NCBI RefSeq assembly: GCF_043641075.1
Contig: NZ_JBHZRC010000008.1
Coordinates: 154,501 to 218,500, forward strand
Source: Bacillus_BD oryzisoli_A
GTDB lineage: Bacteria; Bacillota; Bacilli; Bacillales; Cytobacillaceae
DNA: 64,000 nucleotides
Reading direction: 5' to 3'
Numbering within the stretch: position 1 is the first letter of the stretch; each line of letters starts with the position of its first letter. Below, in pieces: positions 41,201 to 50,016 of this stretch. The translations under genes and the position numbers were made by a program. Below the pieces are notes generated by a model. That model saw nothing but the letters and a program-made list of their open reading frames with translations, did no database searches and was not told the origin of the DNA.

Positions 41201-42535
41201 ATGCTAAAAGAAAAACTAGAGCAATTCATAATCGATAATCCAGAGGATAGAGAGTTTAAAGTAAACGGGAAGGTTTATACAGACCAAGAGCTATACGAGA
41301 AAGAAATAGAATTATTTTTTGAAAAGTCATGGGTATATGTTTGTCATGAAGATCAGATTAAACAAGAGAATGATTACTTCTTAGCCCAAATCGGCAAGGA
41401 ACCCGTTATTATTACAAGGTCTGCAGACGGGCAGATTCAAGGCTTCATTAATCGTTGTCCGCATCGCGGCGCAACAGTTTGCCGAGAACATCAAGGAAAC
41501 TCCAAAAGTTTTCGATGCTTTTACCATGGCTGGACATTTAGAAATAATGGAGATTGTATTGGTGTAGCGGATCAACAGGCATACCCATCCAATTTTGATA
41601 AAAGCAAACACGGACTGACAAAGGTTGCCAAAGTTGAATCTTACCGCGGGTTTGTTTTTGCAAGTCTAGAAGAAAATGTACCCACTTTAGAAGAGCACTT
41701 AGGAAATGCGAAGCCGTTTTTAGATGTGGTGATTGACCGATATGCAGATGGAATTGAAGTGGCGAATGGTGTGACGAAATATGGAAACGTAGGAAACTGG
41801 AAGTTACAGCTAGAGAATGCACTTGATTATTATCATCCATTATTTGTTCATAAGAGCTACTTTGATATTGTGGCAAAAAGAGGAGTAAAACGTGAAAATG
41901 CCTCACTTCAGTTTAAGGAAAGAGTCGTTGACCACCAGTTATACTTGGGTGGAGGTCATGGCTTAACAGTTCACTATCGCGACTTCCTAAAGGCCGGATA
42001 TTTAGAAGGGGAGTTATTTCAAAGTGACTTCCGTACACCGGAATGGGAAGAAAAAGTGGGCCCATTAATGGCAAAATGGACACAAAAAATCTCTATGCAT
42101 CTATTGATTTTCCCAAATCTCTTAATTATGGAAGGACCAGCCCTGCAAATTCGCCAGATTCGTCCAGTATCTGTGGACCGGACAGAGGTATATGGCCGTG
42201 CGTATTATCCAAAGGGGCAGCCTGATGAATATACATCAAGACAGCTAGCGGCATATGAATTTTTAGGACCAGCAGGACATGGAACTCCGGATGATATTGC
42301 AGCATTTGAGTCATGTACAGTTGGCTATCAATCTGAAAAAGCCCCATGGAATAATCTATCAAGAGGTTATGATCGAGAGGTAACGGATGCTTCAGAACTA
42401 GAAATTTCCGAATTATCAAACTTCGAGGTCGCCGGAAACATTAGTGATGATACGTTTCTTCGCGCCATGTTTAGACATTGGAAAGAGCAATTAGCGGAAG
42501 AAAAGGATGCTAGTAAGAAGGAGGTTCATGCATGA
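41201..42535 (+). CDS. Ring-hydroxylating dioxygenase alpha subunit (benzoate/cumate type)
   Basis: 444 residues. Rieske ligands in CPHRGATVCREHQGNSKSFRCFYHGWTF (about 87-114), and the iron-site segment ENALDYYHPLFVHKSYF (about 206-222) with two His and a following Asp region. Dihydroxylates an aromatic acid or alkylbenzoate to a cis-diol with the beta subunit. Neither ferredoxin nor reductase is in this operon. Its 3' end overlaps the next start by 4 bases (ATGA), so translation is coupled. Confidence 0.9.
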   Translation: MLKEKLEQFIIDNPEDREFKVNGKVYTDQELYEKEIELFFEKSWVYVCHEDQIKQENDYFLAQIGKEPVIITRSADGQIQGFINRCPHRGATVCREHQGNSKSFRCFYHGWTFRNNGDCIGVADQQAYPSNFDKSKHGLTKVAKVESYRGFVFASLEENVPTLEEHLGNAKPFLDVVIDRYADGIEVANGVTKYGNVGNWKLQLENALDYYHPLFVHKSYFDIVAKRGVKRENASLQFKERVVDHQLYLGGGHGLTVHYRDFLKAGYLEGELFQSDFRTPEWEEKVGPLMAKWTQKISMHLLIFPNLLIMEGPALQIRQIRPVSVDRTEVYGRAYYPKGQPDEYTSRQLAAYEFLGPAGHGTPDDIAAFESCTVGYQSEKAPWNNLSRGYDREVTDASELEISELSNFEVAGNISDDTFLRAMFRHWKEQLAEEKDASKKEVHA

Positions 42536-43431
42536 GTAGCACGATAAAAAAGTTAGCTTATGTACACCTTAACTCCAAAAATCCACAAGAGACTGCCCGA
42601 TTCTTTGAAGATTTATTTGATTGGGAAACAACAGAAGGTGAAAATGGGCAAATCTATGTTGCTGTAGATAAATACCATCATCGAATTACGATTTACCAAA
42701 ATGACGAGCCCGGCTTAAGAGCAGCTGGCTGGCAGGTTTTAAATAAACGAGATTTTTTGAAAACACAAAAGGTATTAGACGAAGCTGGTGTTTCGTATCA
42801 TGTTGGGACAGAGGCGGAATGTGAAGAAAGAAAGGTAAGGGAATTCATCTCCTTTATCGATCCATCGGGAAATACTGCAGAGGTATGCTATGCACCATAC
42901 GTAACGAGACCAAACTGCCAGTCAATCGGTTCATTAGATATTCTGGATTTATTGCATGTAACGCTATCCGTGACGGCAGCAGAGTTCAAAGCAAATCTAC
43001 AGTTTTATGAAGAAGTGCTTGAATTTAATGTGTCTGACTTATTTAATAAGCGAATTGCTTTCACAAGATGCAGCCAGAATCATCATAACCTTGCGATGGT
43101 AACAAGTGAGGAGCCTGGGAGACGGTTTAGACACTTTATGTTTGAGGTCAGAACCTTTGACGATGTAATGAAAACCTTAATGAAGGCAAAGAAATTGAAC
43201 ATTCCTGTAGAAGGTCCATCCAAGCATGGCAATTGTCAAACGGTACATGTCTACATGCCTATACCAGGTATGGGTAAAGGGTTAATCGAAATAGGCTGGA
43301 ATCATAAGAAAATTCTCGATGATGAAAACTGGGAAGTTGTTTGCTATGACTTTGAGGGAGAAAAACTGGCTGAATTCATTGATGTATGGAAGGCTCCAGA
43401 AGTTCAGAAGGAAAAAATATCCTCTAAATAG
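42532..43431 (+). CDS. Type I extradiol dioxygenase / VOC two-domain protein
   Basis: 299 residues, two VOC modules. The C-terminal module keeps the iron triad: His in LLHVTLSV (about 147), His in FRHFMFEV (about 204) and Glu in GLIEIGWNH (about 255). The N-terminal module (KKLAYVHLNSKNPQETARFFEDLF) is structural. Likely cleaves the catechol formed from the ring diol, as BphC does. Distinct from the XylE-like enzyme at 20202, and has only weak identity with it. Confidence 0.82.
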   Translation: MSSTIKKLAYVHLNSKNPQETARFFEDLFDWETTEGENGQIYVAVDKYHHRITIYQNDEPGLRAAGWQVLNKRDFLKTQKVLDEAGVSYHVGTEAECEERKVREFISFIDPSGNTAEVCYAPYVTRPNCQSIGSLDILDLLHVTLSVTAAEFKANLQFYEEVLEFNVSDLFNKRIAFTRCSQNHHNLAMVTSEEPGRRFRHFMFEVRTFDDVMKTLMKAKKLNIPVEGPSKHGNCQTVHVYMPIPGMGKGLIEIGWNHKKILDDENWEVVCYDFEGEKLAEFIDVWKAPEVQKEKISSK

Positions 43432-43440
43432 GGTGATGAC

Positions 43441-43641
43441 ATGAAGAAACAGACTAGTGAAAAGCTCACGCTTCAAAATGAATTTGCAACCGTTCAAGTA
43501 TATGTAGAATATAGTGCCAATGGCCCGCGATTATGTATTGCAGATGCAATCCGAGAAAGTGTTGTCTATCTAGATCCCCTGCAGGTCGAATGTTTAACGC
43601 GGATGGACTTGAGTGATTTAGAAAAATATTTACCCTATTAG
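43441..43641 (+). CDS. 66-residue operon protein of unknown function
   Basis: A small soluble protein between the extradiol dioxygenase and diol dehydrogenase genes, starting 9 bases after the former and ending 24 before the latter. Visible pattern: NEFATVQVYVEYSANGPRLCIADAIRESVVYLDPLQVECLTRM, a beta-rich core with a central Cys, then an acidic helix. No family recognised. In-operon position and overlapping ribosome site (GGGTGATGAC) support expression. It may be an accessory or specificity factor. Confidence 0.7.
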   Translation: MKKQTSEKLTLQNEFATVQVYVEYSANGPRLCIADAIRESVVYLDPLQVECLTRMDLSDLEKYLPY

Positions 43642-43665
43642 GTGAAATAAGAGGGGGATGAACAG

Positions 43666-44742
43666 ATGAATAATTCTTGCTTAGCAGCTGTTGCAATAGC
43701 TCCAAATACAACCGTCATCCAGGGATTTACGAAGCCGGAGATTTCTCTTGATGATGCTTTATTGAAGGTAGAGGCAGTTGGGATTTGCGGTGCTGACAGC
43801 TATATCTATAAAAATATCAAAACGCCCATGATATTAGGCCATGAATGTGTTGGAAGGATTGAAAAGATTGGAAAAGAAGCTGCAAGAAAATGGGGCGTAA
43901 AGGAAGGCGACCGTGTCGTCATTGAAGAACCGATGCCATGTGGGTATTGTGATGTTTGCAAAATGCAAAAGTATCAGCTCTGCAAAAATGGAGGACGTTA
44001 CGGACAAGTGCCGATTTCTGTAGAGCCTTCCCTCTGGGGAGGATTCAGCGAATATATGTATCTGCACCCTAATACGCAGGTGTACAAAATCGCTGATCAT
44101 GTAAAAAAAGAAATTGCACCGATGTTTATCCCTATTTCTAACGGAATCAGATGGGTACAGGATATTGGGAAATTAACACTCGGAGGTACCATTGTCATTC
44201 AAGGTCCAGGCCAGCACGGATTAGGCTGTGTCATTGCTGCCAAACAATTGGGCGCAGCCTGTATCATTGTCACAGGAATGAGTCAGGATCAAAAGAGATT
44301 AGAAGTGGCAAGGGAATTAGGCGCACATCACACAATCAATGTAGAAGAAGAGGATCCAATTGAAGCCGTTTCGAAAATTACAGGCGGGAAAATGGCCGAT
44401 GTGGTCATGGACATTACGACAGGTGCAACCATAGCTATCAACCTATCACTTGAACTAGCTAGAATCGGGGGCACCATCGTGCTTGCAGGTGCAAAAAATA
44501 GACCGGTTCCGGACTTTAATAGTGATACGATTTTTAGAAAAGAACTAACCGTAACAGGTGTGTATGGCCGTGATTTCCGTGCAGTTGAGCCTGCCCTACG
44601 TCTAATCGAATCAAATACACTTCCATTGGAATTATTATCGACACACGAGTTTTCCTTACAAGAAACCGATTATGCGATGAAGGTTTTTGCCGGTGAAATC
44701 AAAACAGGAGTTCCTCCCATTCATGTTTCACTAATTCTTTAA
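43666..44742 (+). CDS. Zinc-dependent medium-chain dehydrogenase (probable cis-diol dehydrogenase)
   Basis: 358 residues of the MDR family. Catalytic zinc ligands in GICGADS and LGHECVG; structural zinc in CGYCDVCKMQKYQLC (four Cys); Rossmann GPGQHGLGCVIAAKQLGA (GxGxxG). In this operon it is the only candidate to oxidise the cis-dihydrodiol from the dioxygenase to a catechol, a step usually done by short-chain or PdxA-like enzymes. That role is inferred. GAGGGGG before the ATG. Confidence 0.85.
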   Translation: MNNSCLAAVAIAPNTTVIQGFTKPEISLDDALLKVEAVGICGADSYIYKNIKTPMILGHECVGRIEKIGKEAARKWGVKEGDRVVIEEPMPCGYCDVCKMQKYQLCKNGGRYGQVPISVEPSLWGGFSEYMYLHPNTQVYKIADHVKKEIAPMFIPISNGIRWVQDIGKLTLGGTIVIQGPGQHGLGCVIAAKQLGAACIIVTGMSQDQKRLEVARELGAHHTINVEEEDPIEAVSKITGGKMADVVMDITTGATIAINLSLELARIGGTIVLAGAKNRPVPDFNSDTIFRKELTVTGVYGRDFRAVEPALRLIESNTLPLELLSTHEFSLQETDYAMKVFAGEIKTGVPPIHVSLIL

Positions 44743-44790
44743 TTCTTTAATCTTTAGTCTGTTAAAGAACAATGTTGATTTTATTACTTT

Positions 44791-44919
44791 GTTGATTGGA
44801 ATGGAAGGCACGAAGACTCCTGCGGGAGAAGCGAGACAGTTGAGACCCCGCAGACACGGAGTGTCGAGGAGGCTCGGCGGTCGCCCGCGGAAAGCGTAGT
44901 GCCTGGAATGGAAATCAAC
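44791..44919. repeat. Full-length GTTGATT-ended repeat element
   Basis: 129 bp bounded by GTTGATT and AATCAAC with inner GGCAC/GTGCC and CCTGCGGG/CCCGCGG complementary parts. Contains the 55-base centre (AGACAGTTGAGACCCCGCAG, etc.) missing from the 17937 copy. Non-coding, terminal inverted repeats; resembles a miniature mobile unit. It interrupts the operon between the dehydrogenase and hydrolase genes. Confidence 0.82.
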
Positions 44920-45025
44920 AGCTTTGTTTAACAGAATCTAATTTTTTGAAAGAAACAATTATAAATTAAAAGAACGGAAGCTAAATACAAGAGTCATTCA
45001 ATCTATAGAGAAAGAAGGAGTCAGT

Positions 45026-45904
45026 ATGACGAAAAATTATGATGTAAGCATTTGGAATGAATTATCTGGAATTGCCTTTAAACAATATTTTGTGGATGCC
45101 GATGGCGTAAGCACACGTATTGTCGAAGCGGGCGAAGGGGAGCCTCTTATTATGCTGCATGGGATTGGCGGACATATTGAAGCCTATGCAAGAAATATAA
45201 AAGAGTTAAGCAAGCATTTTCGCGTGATTGTGCTAGATATGCTTGGTCACGGGTATACGGGTAAGCCTGACTATCCTTATACATTGAATGAATACAGCAA
45301 TCATTTATTAGCGGTATTAAAAGCACTTCAAATCGAACAAGCACATTTATCCGGTGAATCGCTGGGTGGCTGGATGTCTGCTTGGTTTGCTTCCAAGCAT
45401 CCTGAGTATGTGAAATCCCTTTTGCTGAATACTCCCGGGAATATTACAGGCAACCGTGACGTAATGAAAAAGTTAAAAGACTCTACATTAAAAGCCGTAT
45501 TAGAAGCGAACAACGAAACCGTTCGTACGAGACTTGAGTTTTTATTCTATGATACGAACTTTGTTACGAAGGAATTAGTAGAATCACGCTATACTATTTA
45601 TACACAGCCTGAATTCAAAGAAGCGATTCATAATATTGTCGTTTTACAGGATTGGGAAGTCAGACAACACTTTACATGGGTGCCGGAATGGACAGAAAAG
45701 ATTACGGCTCCAACACTGATCTTAATGTCAGATCATGACCCTACAGCAACCATTGAGGATGCCGAATATCTTAAAACACTTATCCCTAATAGTCAGCTGC
45801 TGATTGTTAAAGATGCAGGTCACTGGCCGCAATGGGAAAAGCCGGAGGAATTTAATGAAATTCAAATTCAATTTGCTAAAGGCTTGAATACTGTCAATCA
45901 GTAA
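45026..45904 (+). CDS. Alpha/beta hydrolase, probable meta-cleavage (C-C) hydrolase
   Basis: 292 residues. Oxyanion segment LHGIGGHIEAY, nucleophile elbow SGESLGGWMSAW (Ser), acid in LMSDHDPTATI and terminal His in KDAGHWPQWEKPEEF. The pattern matches BphD/XylF/MhpC-type hydrolases, which split the ring-opened product into a hydroxydienoate and an acid. AAGGAG before the ATG. Placed after the dioxygenase, diol dehydrogenase and extradiol genes, which fits the pathway order. Confidence 0.87.
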   Translation: MTKNYDVSIWNELSGIAFKQYFVDADGVSTRIVEAGEGEPLIMLHGIGGHIEAYARNIKELSKHFRVIVLDMLGHGYTGKPDYPYTLNEYSNHLLAVLKALQIEQAHLSGESLGGWMSAWFASKHPEYVKSLLLNTPGNITGNRDVMKKLKDSTLKAVLEANNETVRTRLEFLFYDTNFVTKELVESRYTIYTQPEFKEAIHNIVVLQDWEVRQHFTWVPEWTEKITAPTLILMSDHDPTATIEDAEYLKTLIPNSQLLIVKDAGHWPQWEKPEEFNEIQIQFAKGLNTVNQ

Positions 45905-46054
45905 GAAAAGCATTGGGTAGATAATATTGTAAATATTAGTGGAGAAAGCTGGTATCATACCGGCTTTTCCCCAGCCCTCATATTACCGAGTTACCTTCAT
46001 AGCTTATTCGGGAGAAACCGATAGGCGTAATACAGCATGTGAGGAGAAAAACAT

Positions 46055-47293
46055 ATGAAAAAGTGGCTAAAGCCAACCATTGTGGTATTGCTTGCATGGG
46101 CAACGTATGTCATTTCTATTACAGACCGCATGGCATGGGCACCTGTCATTCCGTTAGCATCTGCGGAAATGGGAATTACTGCTGCTCAAGCTGGTCTTTA
46201 TATGACTGCCTTTTACGTAGGCTATGTCCTCACTCAATTTCCAGGGGGACTTTTAACAGATCGGATTGGATATAGAAAAGTTTTATTAGGTTCTATTGGT
46301 ATCGTTGCTATATTTACCATAGCGATGTATTTTGTCAAGAGCTTTGAAATGGGGCTGATCGTAAGAGTTCTTGCAGGACTTGGCTCAGGTGCCATTTTCT
46401 CAGCTGCTACGACATCTATCATCGATCACATCCCGGCTCAGCGCCGTGGCCTTGCGATTGGTTTCTTAATGACAGCAACATCTCTTGGAATTACCTTTGC
46501 TAATATTATTGTTCCAACTGTAGCGGATCATTTTGGGTGGAGAACTGCCTTTTTAGCTGTTGGCTGCTTTCCTATCCTTGGATTTATTTTAAGCTTCTTT
46601 TTTATGAAGGAAAGTTCAAATTACGTTGAAAGAAAGTCTGTTAAGGAAACAACTAACTTCTGGCAGGATACGCTAACCATCCTGAAAAATAAGAAAATCA
46701 TCATCGTTGGTCTAGCTGGTTTTGGCGGTACATGGGCTGCGATTGGGACAGCTACCTGGGCAAATTCCTATTTAAATAATTCGTTGGGACTTACCCTTGT
46801 TCAAGCAGGGAGCATCATGGCTTTCTATGGGATGGCTGGATTGATTGTGAAGCCACTGATTGGTTTTATTTCGGATTATATGAATAAAAAAGTAATTGCC
46901 TTTTGGGCGCTTTTTCTTTTCGCACCTGTATTAGTATGGTTCGGAATGAATACGATTACAAACTTTACTTATCTTTTGATCCTAACCATCATATTAGGGA
47001 CAGCTTCCTTTATGTATAGTCCCATTATGACGACCATTATTGGAGAGACGGTAGAGCCTCGACTCGTTGGAGGGGCATTAGGCCTGGTAAACGGTATCTG
47101 GCAGTTAGGTGCATTAGCTTCCCCTTTAATTATGGGAATGGTTATCGATCAAACTGGAAGCTATCTTTTGGTATTTATTACATTAGCTGCAGGTCCATTT
47201 GTCGGAGCGATTATTATGTTATTTTTAGGTTCTGGAAAATCAAAGACATATAAAGAGACAAGTGACGGAGATCATCTGAAAAAAGCGATATAG
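46055..47293 (+). CDS. MFS transporter, ACS-type (anion:cation symporter) family
   Basis: 412 residues, twelve TM segments. The loop 2-3 motif GGLLTDRIGYRKVLL is present, with TDRMAWAPVIPLA in helix 1 and LGLVNGIWQLGALASPLIMGMVIDQTG in helix 10-11. Relatives carry hexuronates, phthalate or other organic anions. AGGAG before the ATG. Closing gene of the hydrolase unit; probably a further uptake route for the aromatic acid. Confidence 0.85.
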   Translation: MKKWLKPTIVVLLAWATYVISITDRMAWAPVIPLASAEMGITAAQAGLYMTAFYVGYVLTQFPGGLLTDRIGYRKVLLGSIGIVAIFTIAMYFVKSFEMGLIVRVLAGLGSGAIFSAATTSIIDHIPAQRRGLAIGFLMTATSLGITFANIIVPTVADHFGWRTAFLAVGCFPILGFILSFFFMKESSNYVERKSVKETTNFWQDTLTILKNKKIIIVGLAGFGGTWAAIGTATWANSYLNNSLGLTLVQAGSIMAFYGMAGLIVKPLIGFISDYMNKKVIAFWALFLFAPVLVWFGMNTITNFTYLLILTIILGTASFMYSPIMTTIIGETVEPRLVGGALGLVNGIWQLGALASPLIMGMVIDQTGSYLLVFITLAAGPFVGAIIMLFLGSGKSKTYKETSDGDHLKKAI

Positions 47294-47419
47294 AATTTAT
47301 TCTACGAGTTAGATTTAAGCAAATCCTGTTGGGAATGTATCAGTGAATAGTTCTTGCAAAAAGTGTGACAGCTTCTTGATTGCAGTCCTTATGATAATGG
47401 AAAATGAGACATCCTATAG

Positions 47420-47752
47420 CTCCATTTCGGTGGAGAAACATACCAAATAGTATGTTAAGTAGCTGACCAAATCATATGTGATTTGGTCTCTTGCTATTTT
47501 GTTTTTTTTACCTAAGTAGGTAACCAGAGATAATGAAAATAAACGGAGATTTTCCGGTTAGACTATATAATACAGCTCAGTTTGGGGTATATAAACGGAG
47601 GTTTTCCGATTAAGCAAAGCAAAATGGCCTATTTTTCCGTTTTTCGAGTAAATAGCCGGAATTCTTCCGTCTATTTAAGCTACTTTCAGTGTTATTTCCT
47701 AATTAAGAGAAATTTCTCCGCTTATCTATCAAACTCGCTTTAGCATCTAATA
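47420..47752. repeat. Dispersed ~290-bp non-coding repeat, copy B
   Basis: Matches 21796-22079 in the same block order, with an insertion near 47455-47510 (TAAGTAGCTGACC...). It fills most of the 520-base gap after the MFS gene. A fragment with TTTCCGATTAGCACGGAAATGGAGAAACAT at 62318-62350 may be a third, partial copy. Confidence 0.75.
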
Positions 47753-47813
47753 AAATAAAAAAAGCGGGCAATCGCTTAGAAGCCAGCTTTTTCACCTGCA
47801 AAAACCATAACCT

Positions 47814-48032
47814 TTATACAACTTTACTTTCATTCATTAATCTACTTTTCTTCTTAAACAAAAGCCTTTGATAGCGTGTGATAAGCTGATCTAATTTTTG
47901 ACTGATGGCAAGCGTTTTATGGCTGTTCAAACCTGTTACAGCAGCTGTCTGAATCATTTCCTTTCTCAATTGCTTAATCCCTTCTTTTAACTCTTCTATC
48001 TCCGTTGATGTCATACTCATTCTACTAATCAT
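47814..48032 (-). CDS. Spo0E-like aspartyl phosphatase
   Basis: 72 residues. The Spo0E-family signature is in ISQKLDQLITRYQ (SQxLDxLIxxY), after an amphipathic helix IEELKEGIKQLRKEMIQTA. Such proteins dephosphorylate Spo0A~P and delay sporulation. Its ATG at 48032 overlaps the stop of the GTPase gene by 8 bases (ATGATTAG), so both are in one operon behind the reversed IclR-type promoter. Confidence 0.85.
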   Translation of the reverse strand: MISRMSMTSTEIEELKEGIKQLRKEMIQTAAVTGLNSHKTLAISQKLDQLITRYQRLLFKKKSRLMNESKVV

Positions 48033-48966
48033 GCTTGATCACGAAGTGTTCTTCAATTAGTTTGATAAGCTTCTCCTTTGAGAACCTTTCACCAATAAAT
48101 ACAGCAACATTGGTTAATTCGCTTTTGGCTGTCATTCGAATCATCTCTAATTCCTTGTATGCATATTGAAATACCATGGGTCCGTTCGTATCTTTAAAAT
48201 GCAGAATTCCTTTCGCTCGATAGATCGTTTGTGGTAAAGTTTTTATCAAATCTTCAAAGGTTTGGCGCTCAATGGGTCTATCAAAATAGTGGGTATAGAC
48301 CATAACATGGTTATGTGAGGAATGTTTACTGCTTCCAAGTGGCTTTATAGGGTTTGATCGCGAAATAGTCTCATCCAAAAAATCAAAGGATACCTTACAG
48401 TGGGTAGTTGTTTGAATGACGGCATTTGAATTCCAATGATGGATTGTATTTTTTAATTCAGATATTTTTTCAGATGGCACGCGATCCATTTTATTTAAAA
48501 TAAGAATATCGCCATAGAAAATTTGCTCTTTTATCATTTGATAGGTTCTGCCTTTATTCTCCATTAGTTCTAGCAAATAATGAGCGTCTATAACAGTTAC
48601 ATTTGACTTTAATTCTACCTCAATATAGAGAGAGGCTTCTGTAATGGCGCTTATCGTATCTCTTGGGAGAGCCACTCCTGTTGATTCAATGATAATGACA
48701 TCAGGTGTATAGTCCTCGCATACTTGTATAATCGTGTTCTTCAGGTCACCGCTGACAGAACAACAAATACAGCCGCCTAAAATCTCTGCAACCGGGGTGT
48801 CTGTCTCCAGGCTGTAACCATCCACATTAATTTCTCCTACTTCATTCATGATGACGGCCGCTTTTTTGCCTATATGGGAAAAATAGCTTAACGTGTTCTT
48901 TAATAATGTTGTTTTTCCACTTCCTAGGTAACCTGTTAAGAGATAAATAGGGATAGATGGTTTCAT
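48025..48966 (-). CDS. COG0523 (CobW/G3E) metal-chaperone GTPase
   Basis: 313 residues. Walker A GYLGSGKTT (residues 12-20), metal motif GGCICCS (CxCC, about 65-71), switch IIIESTG and specificity LNKMD. A C-terminal domain (YTHYFDRPIERQTFEDLIKTLP..GILHFKD) completes the family build. These GTPases insert or allocate metals. The promoter in front is the reversed IclR-type element, so it is apparently co-induced with the dioxygenase and transporter; possible client: the zinc dehydrogenase at 43666 or an iron oxygenase (inference). Confidence 0.88.
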   Translation of the reverse strand: MKPSIPIYLLTGYLGSGKTTLLKNTLSYFSHIGKKAAVIMNEVGEINVDGYSLETDTPVAEILGGCICCSVSGDLKNTIIQVCEDYTPDVIIIESTGVALPRDTISAITEASLYIEVELKSNVTVIDAHYLLELMENKGRTYQMIKEQIFYGDILILNKMDRVPSEKISELKNTIHHWNSNAVIQTTTHCKVSFDFLDETISRSNPIKPLGSSKHSSHNHVMVYTHYFDRPIERQTFEDLIKTLPQTIYRAKGILHFKDTNGPMVFQYAYKELEMIRMTAKSELTNVAVFIGERFSKEKLIKLIEEHFVIKHD

Positions 48967-48999
48967 ATATATTTCTCCTATAATTTTTAGATTATTATA

Positions 49000-49076
49000 A
49001 TTATTGAATCTTTATGGTTCATAGATTAACATAAAGATGTATCGTATAAAAGCCTAATGTAACGTAATACGATACA
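49000..49076 (-). promoter_or_regulatory. IclR-type operator and leftward promoter (copy 2 of 3)
   Basis: TGTATCGTATAA (49038-49049) and TAATACGATACA (49065-49076), 15-base spacer. Read on the minus strand, the order CGTTACAT...TTATACGATACAT...TAATCTATGAA matches the copies at 40530 and 50017, so its promoter faces the GTPase gene, not iclR. It also lies just upstream of iclR and could give autoregulation. Confidence 0.75.
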
Positions 49077-49128
49077 TTGGGTAGTGTTAATTATCTGTGA
49101 TTGAAAAAATACCGAGGAGCGAAATATA

Positions 49129-49917
49129 GTGAATAAACAAGAGAATAAATATATCCTTTCTTCAGTGAAAAATACGCTTAAAGTATTAAACTCATTTACG
49201 AAAGACCAGCCTGAGTGGGGGATACGAGAGCTAGCAAAACATCTACAATTAACCCATAGTACCATTCAACGAATCATGGTGACGTTGGCCAGTGAAGGAT
49301 ACGTAACACAGGATATCAATTCAAGAAAGTATCGTCTTGGGGTCCGTTTACTTGCTTTTCAAAATGTGATCACAAGTCATTTAGAAATTCACGAAGAGTC
49401 CTATCCACATCTGCAGGAGCTGGTTAAAAATACAGGTGAAACGGCACATATCAGTATTTTAGAAGGAGCACAGCTCGTCTATCTTCATAAAGTGGAGCCT
49501 GCACGGCCGATACGTGTGTTCACTGAAATAGGGGCTCGAGTACCTTGTTACTGTGTGGCTGGAGGAAAGGTCATTCTAGCGTACCAAAGCGAGCAGAAGA
49601 TTCAGGAGGTGATTGATGAAGGACTTCATCCTTTTACGGAGAAAACGGTCACTGACCCGGACATGCTGCGAAAGCAATTAAGGGAAATTACCGAAAAGGG
49701 ATATACTACCACGCAGGGTGAACTATTAGTAGAAGGGGAGGTTCTCTCCATTGCCGCTCCGATATACAACTATTTTGGAACTGTTTTTGCCAGTGTATCT
49801 TTAGTGTGTATTGGACAAAGGATAACGGATGATATGAAACTTAAATATATTGAAAGAGTAAAAAAAACAGCCAGTAAAATTTCAAAAGACCTAGGCTACT
49901 ATGAACAGAATAGCTAG
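49129..49917 (+). CDS. IclR family transcriptional regulator
   Basis: 262 residues. Winged helix at 10-70 (LSSVKNTLKVLNSFTKDQPEWGIRELAKHLQLTHSTIQRIMVTLASEGYV), then the effector domain (GETAHISILEGAQLVYLHKVEP, CYCVAGGKVILAYQ, GELLVEGEVLSIAAPIYNYFGTVFASVSL). GTG start with GAGGAG upstream. It is the likely owner of the three TGTATCGTATAA operators. IclR proteins in catabolism may repress or activate; effector unknown, but an aromatic acid is expected. Confidence 0.9.
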   Translation: MNKQENKYILSSVKNTLKVLNSFTKDQPEWGIRELAKHLQLTHSTIQRIMVTLASEGYVTQDINSRKYRLGVRLLAFQNVITSHLEIHEESYPHLQELVKNTGETAHISILEGAQLVYLHKVEPARPIRVFTEIGARVPCYCVAGGKVILAYQSEQKIQEVIDEGLHPFTEKTVTDPDMLRKQLREITEKGYTTTQGELLVEGEVLSIAAPIYNYFGTVFASVSLVCIGQRITDDMKLKYIERVKKTASKISKDLGYYEQNS

Positions 49918-49937
49918 ACATACAATCATCATTGAAG

Positions 49938-49974
49938 TCTCTCCTTTTACAAAAATGTAAAGGAGAGTTTTTTA
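49938..49974 (+). terminator. Terminator of iclR
   Basis: CTCTCCTTTTACA and TGTAAAGGAGAG followed by six T residues. Confidence 0.9.
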
Positions 49975-50016
49975 TTTTCGCGGATATGATAAAAAAAGTG
50001 AAAAATTTTAAAAAGA

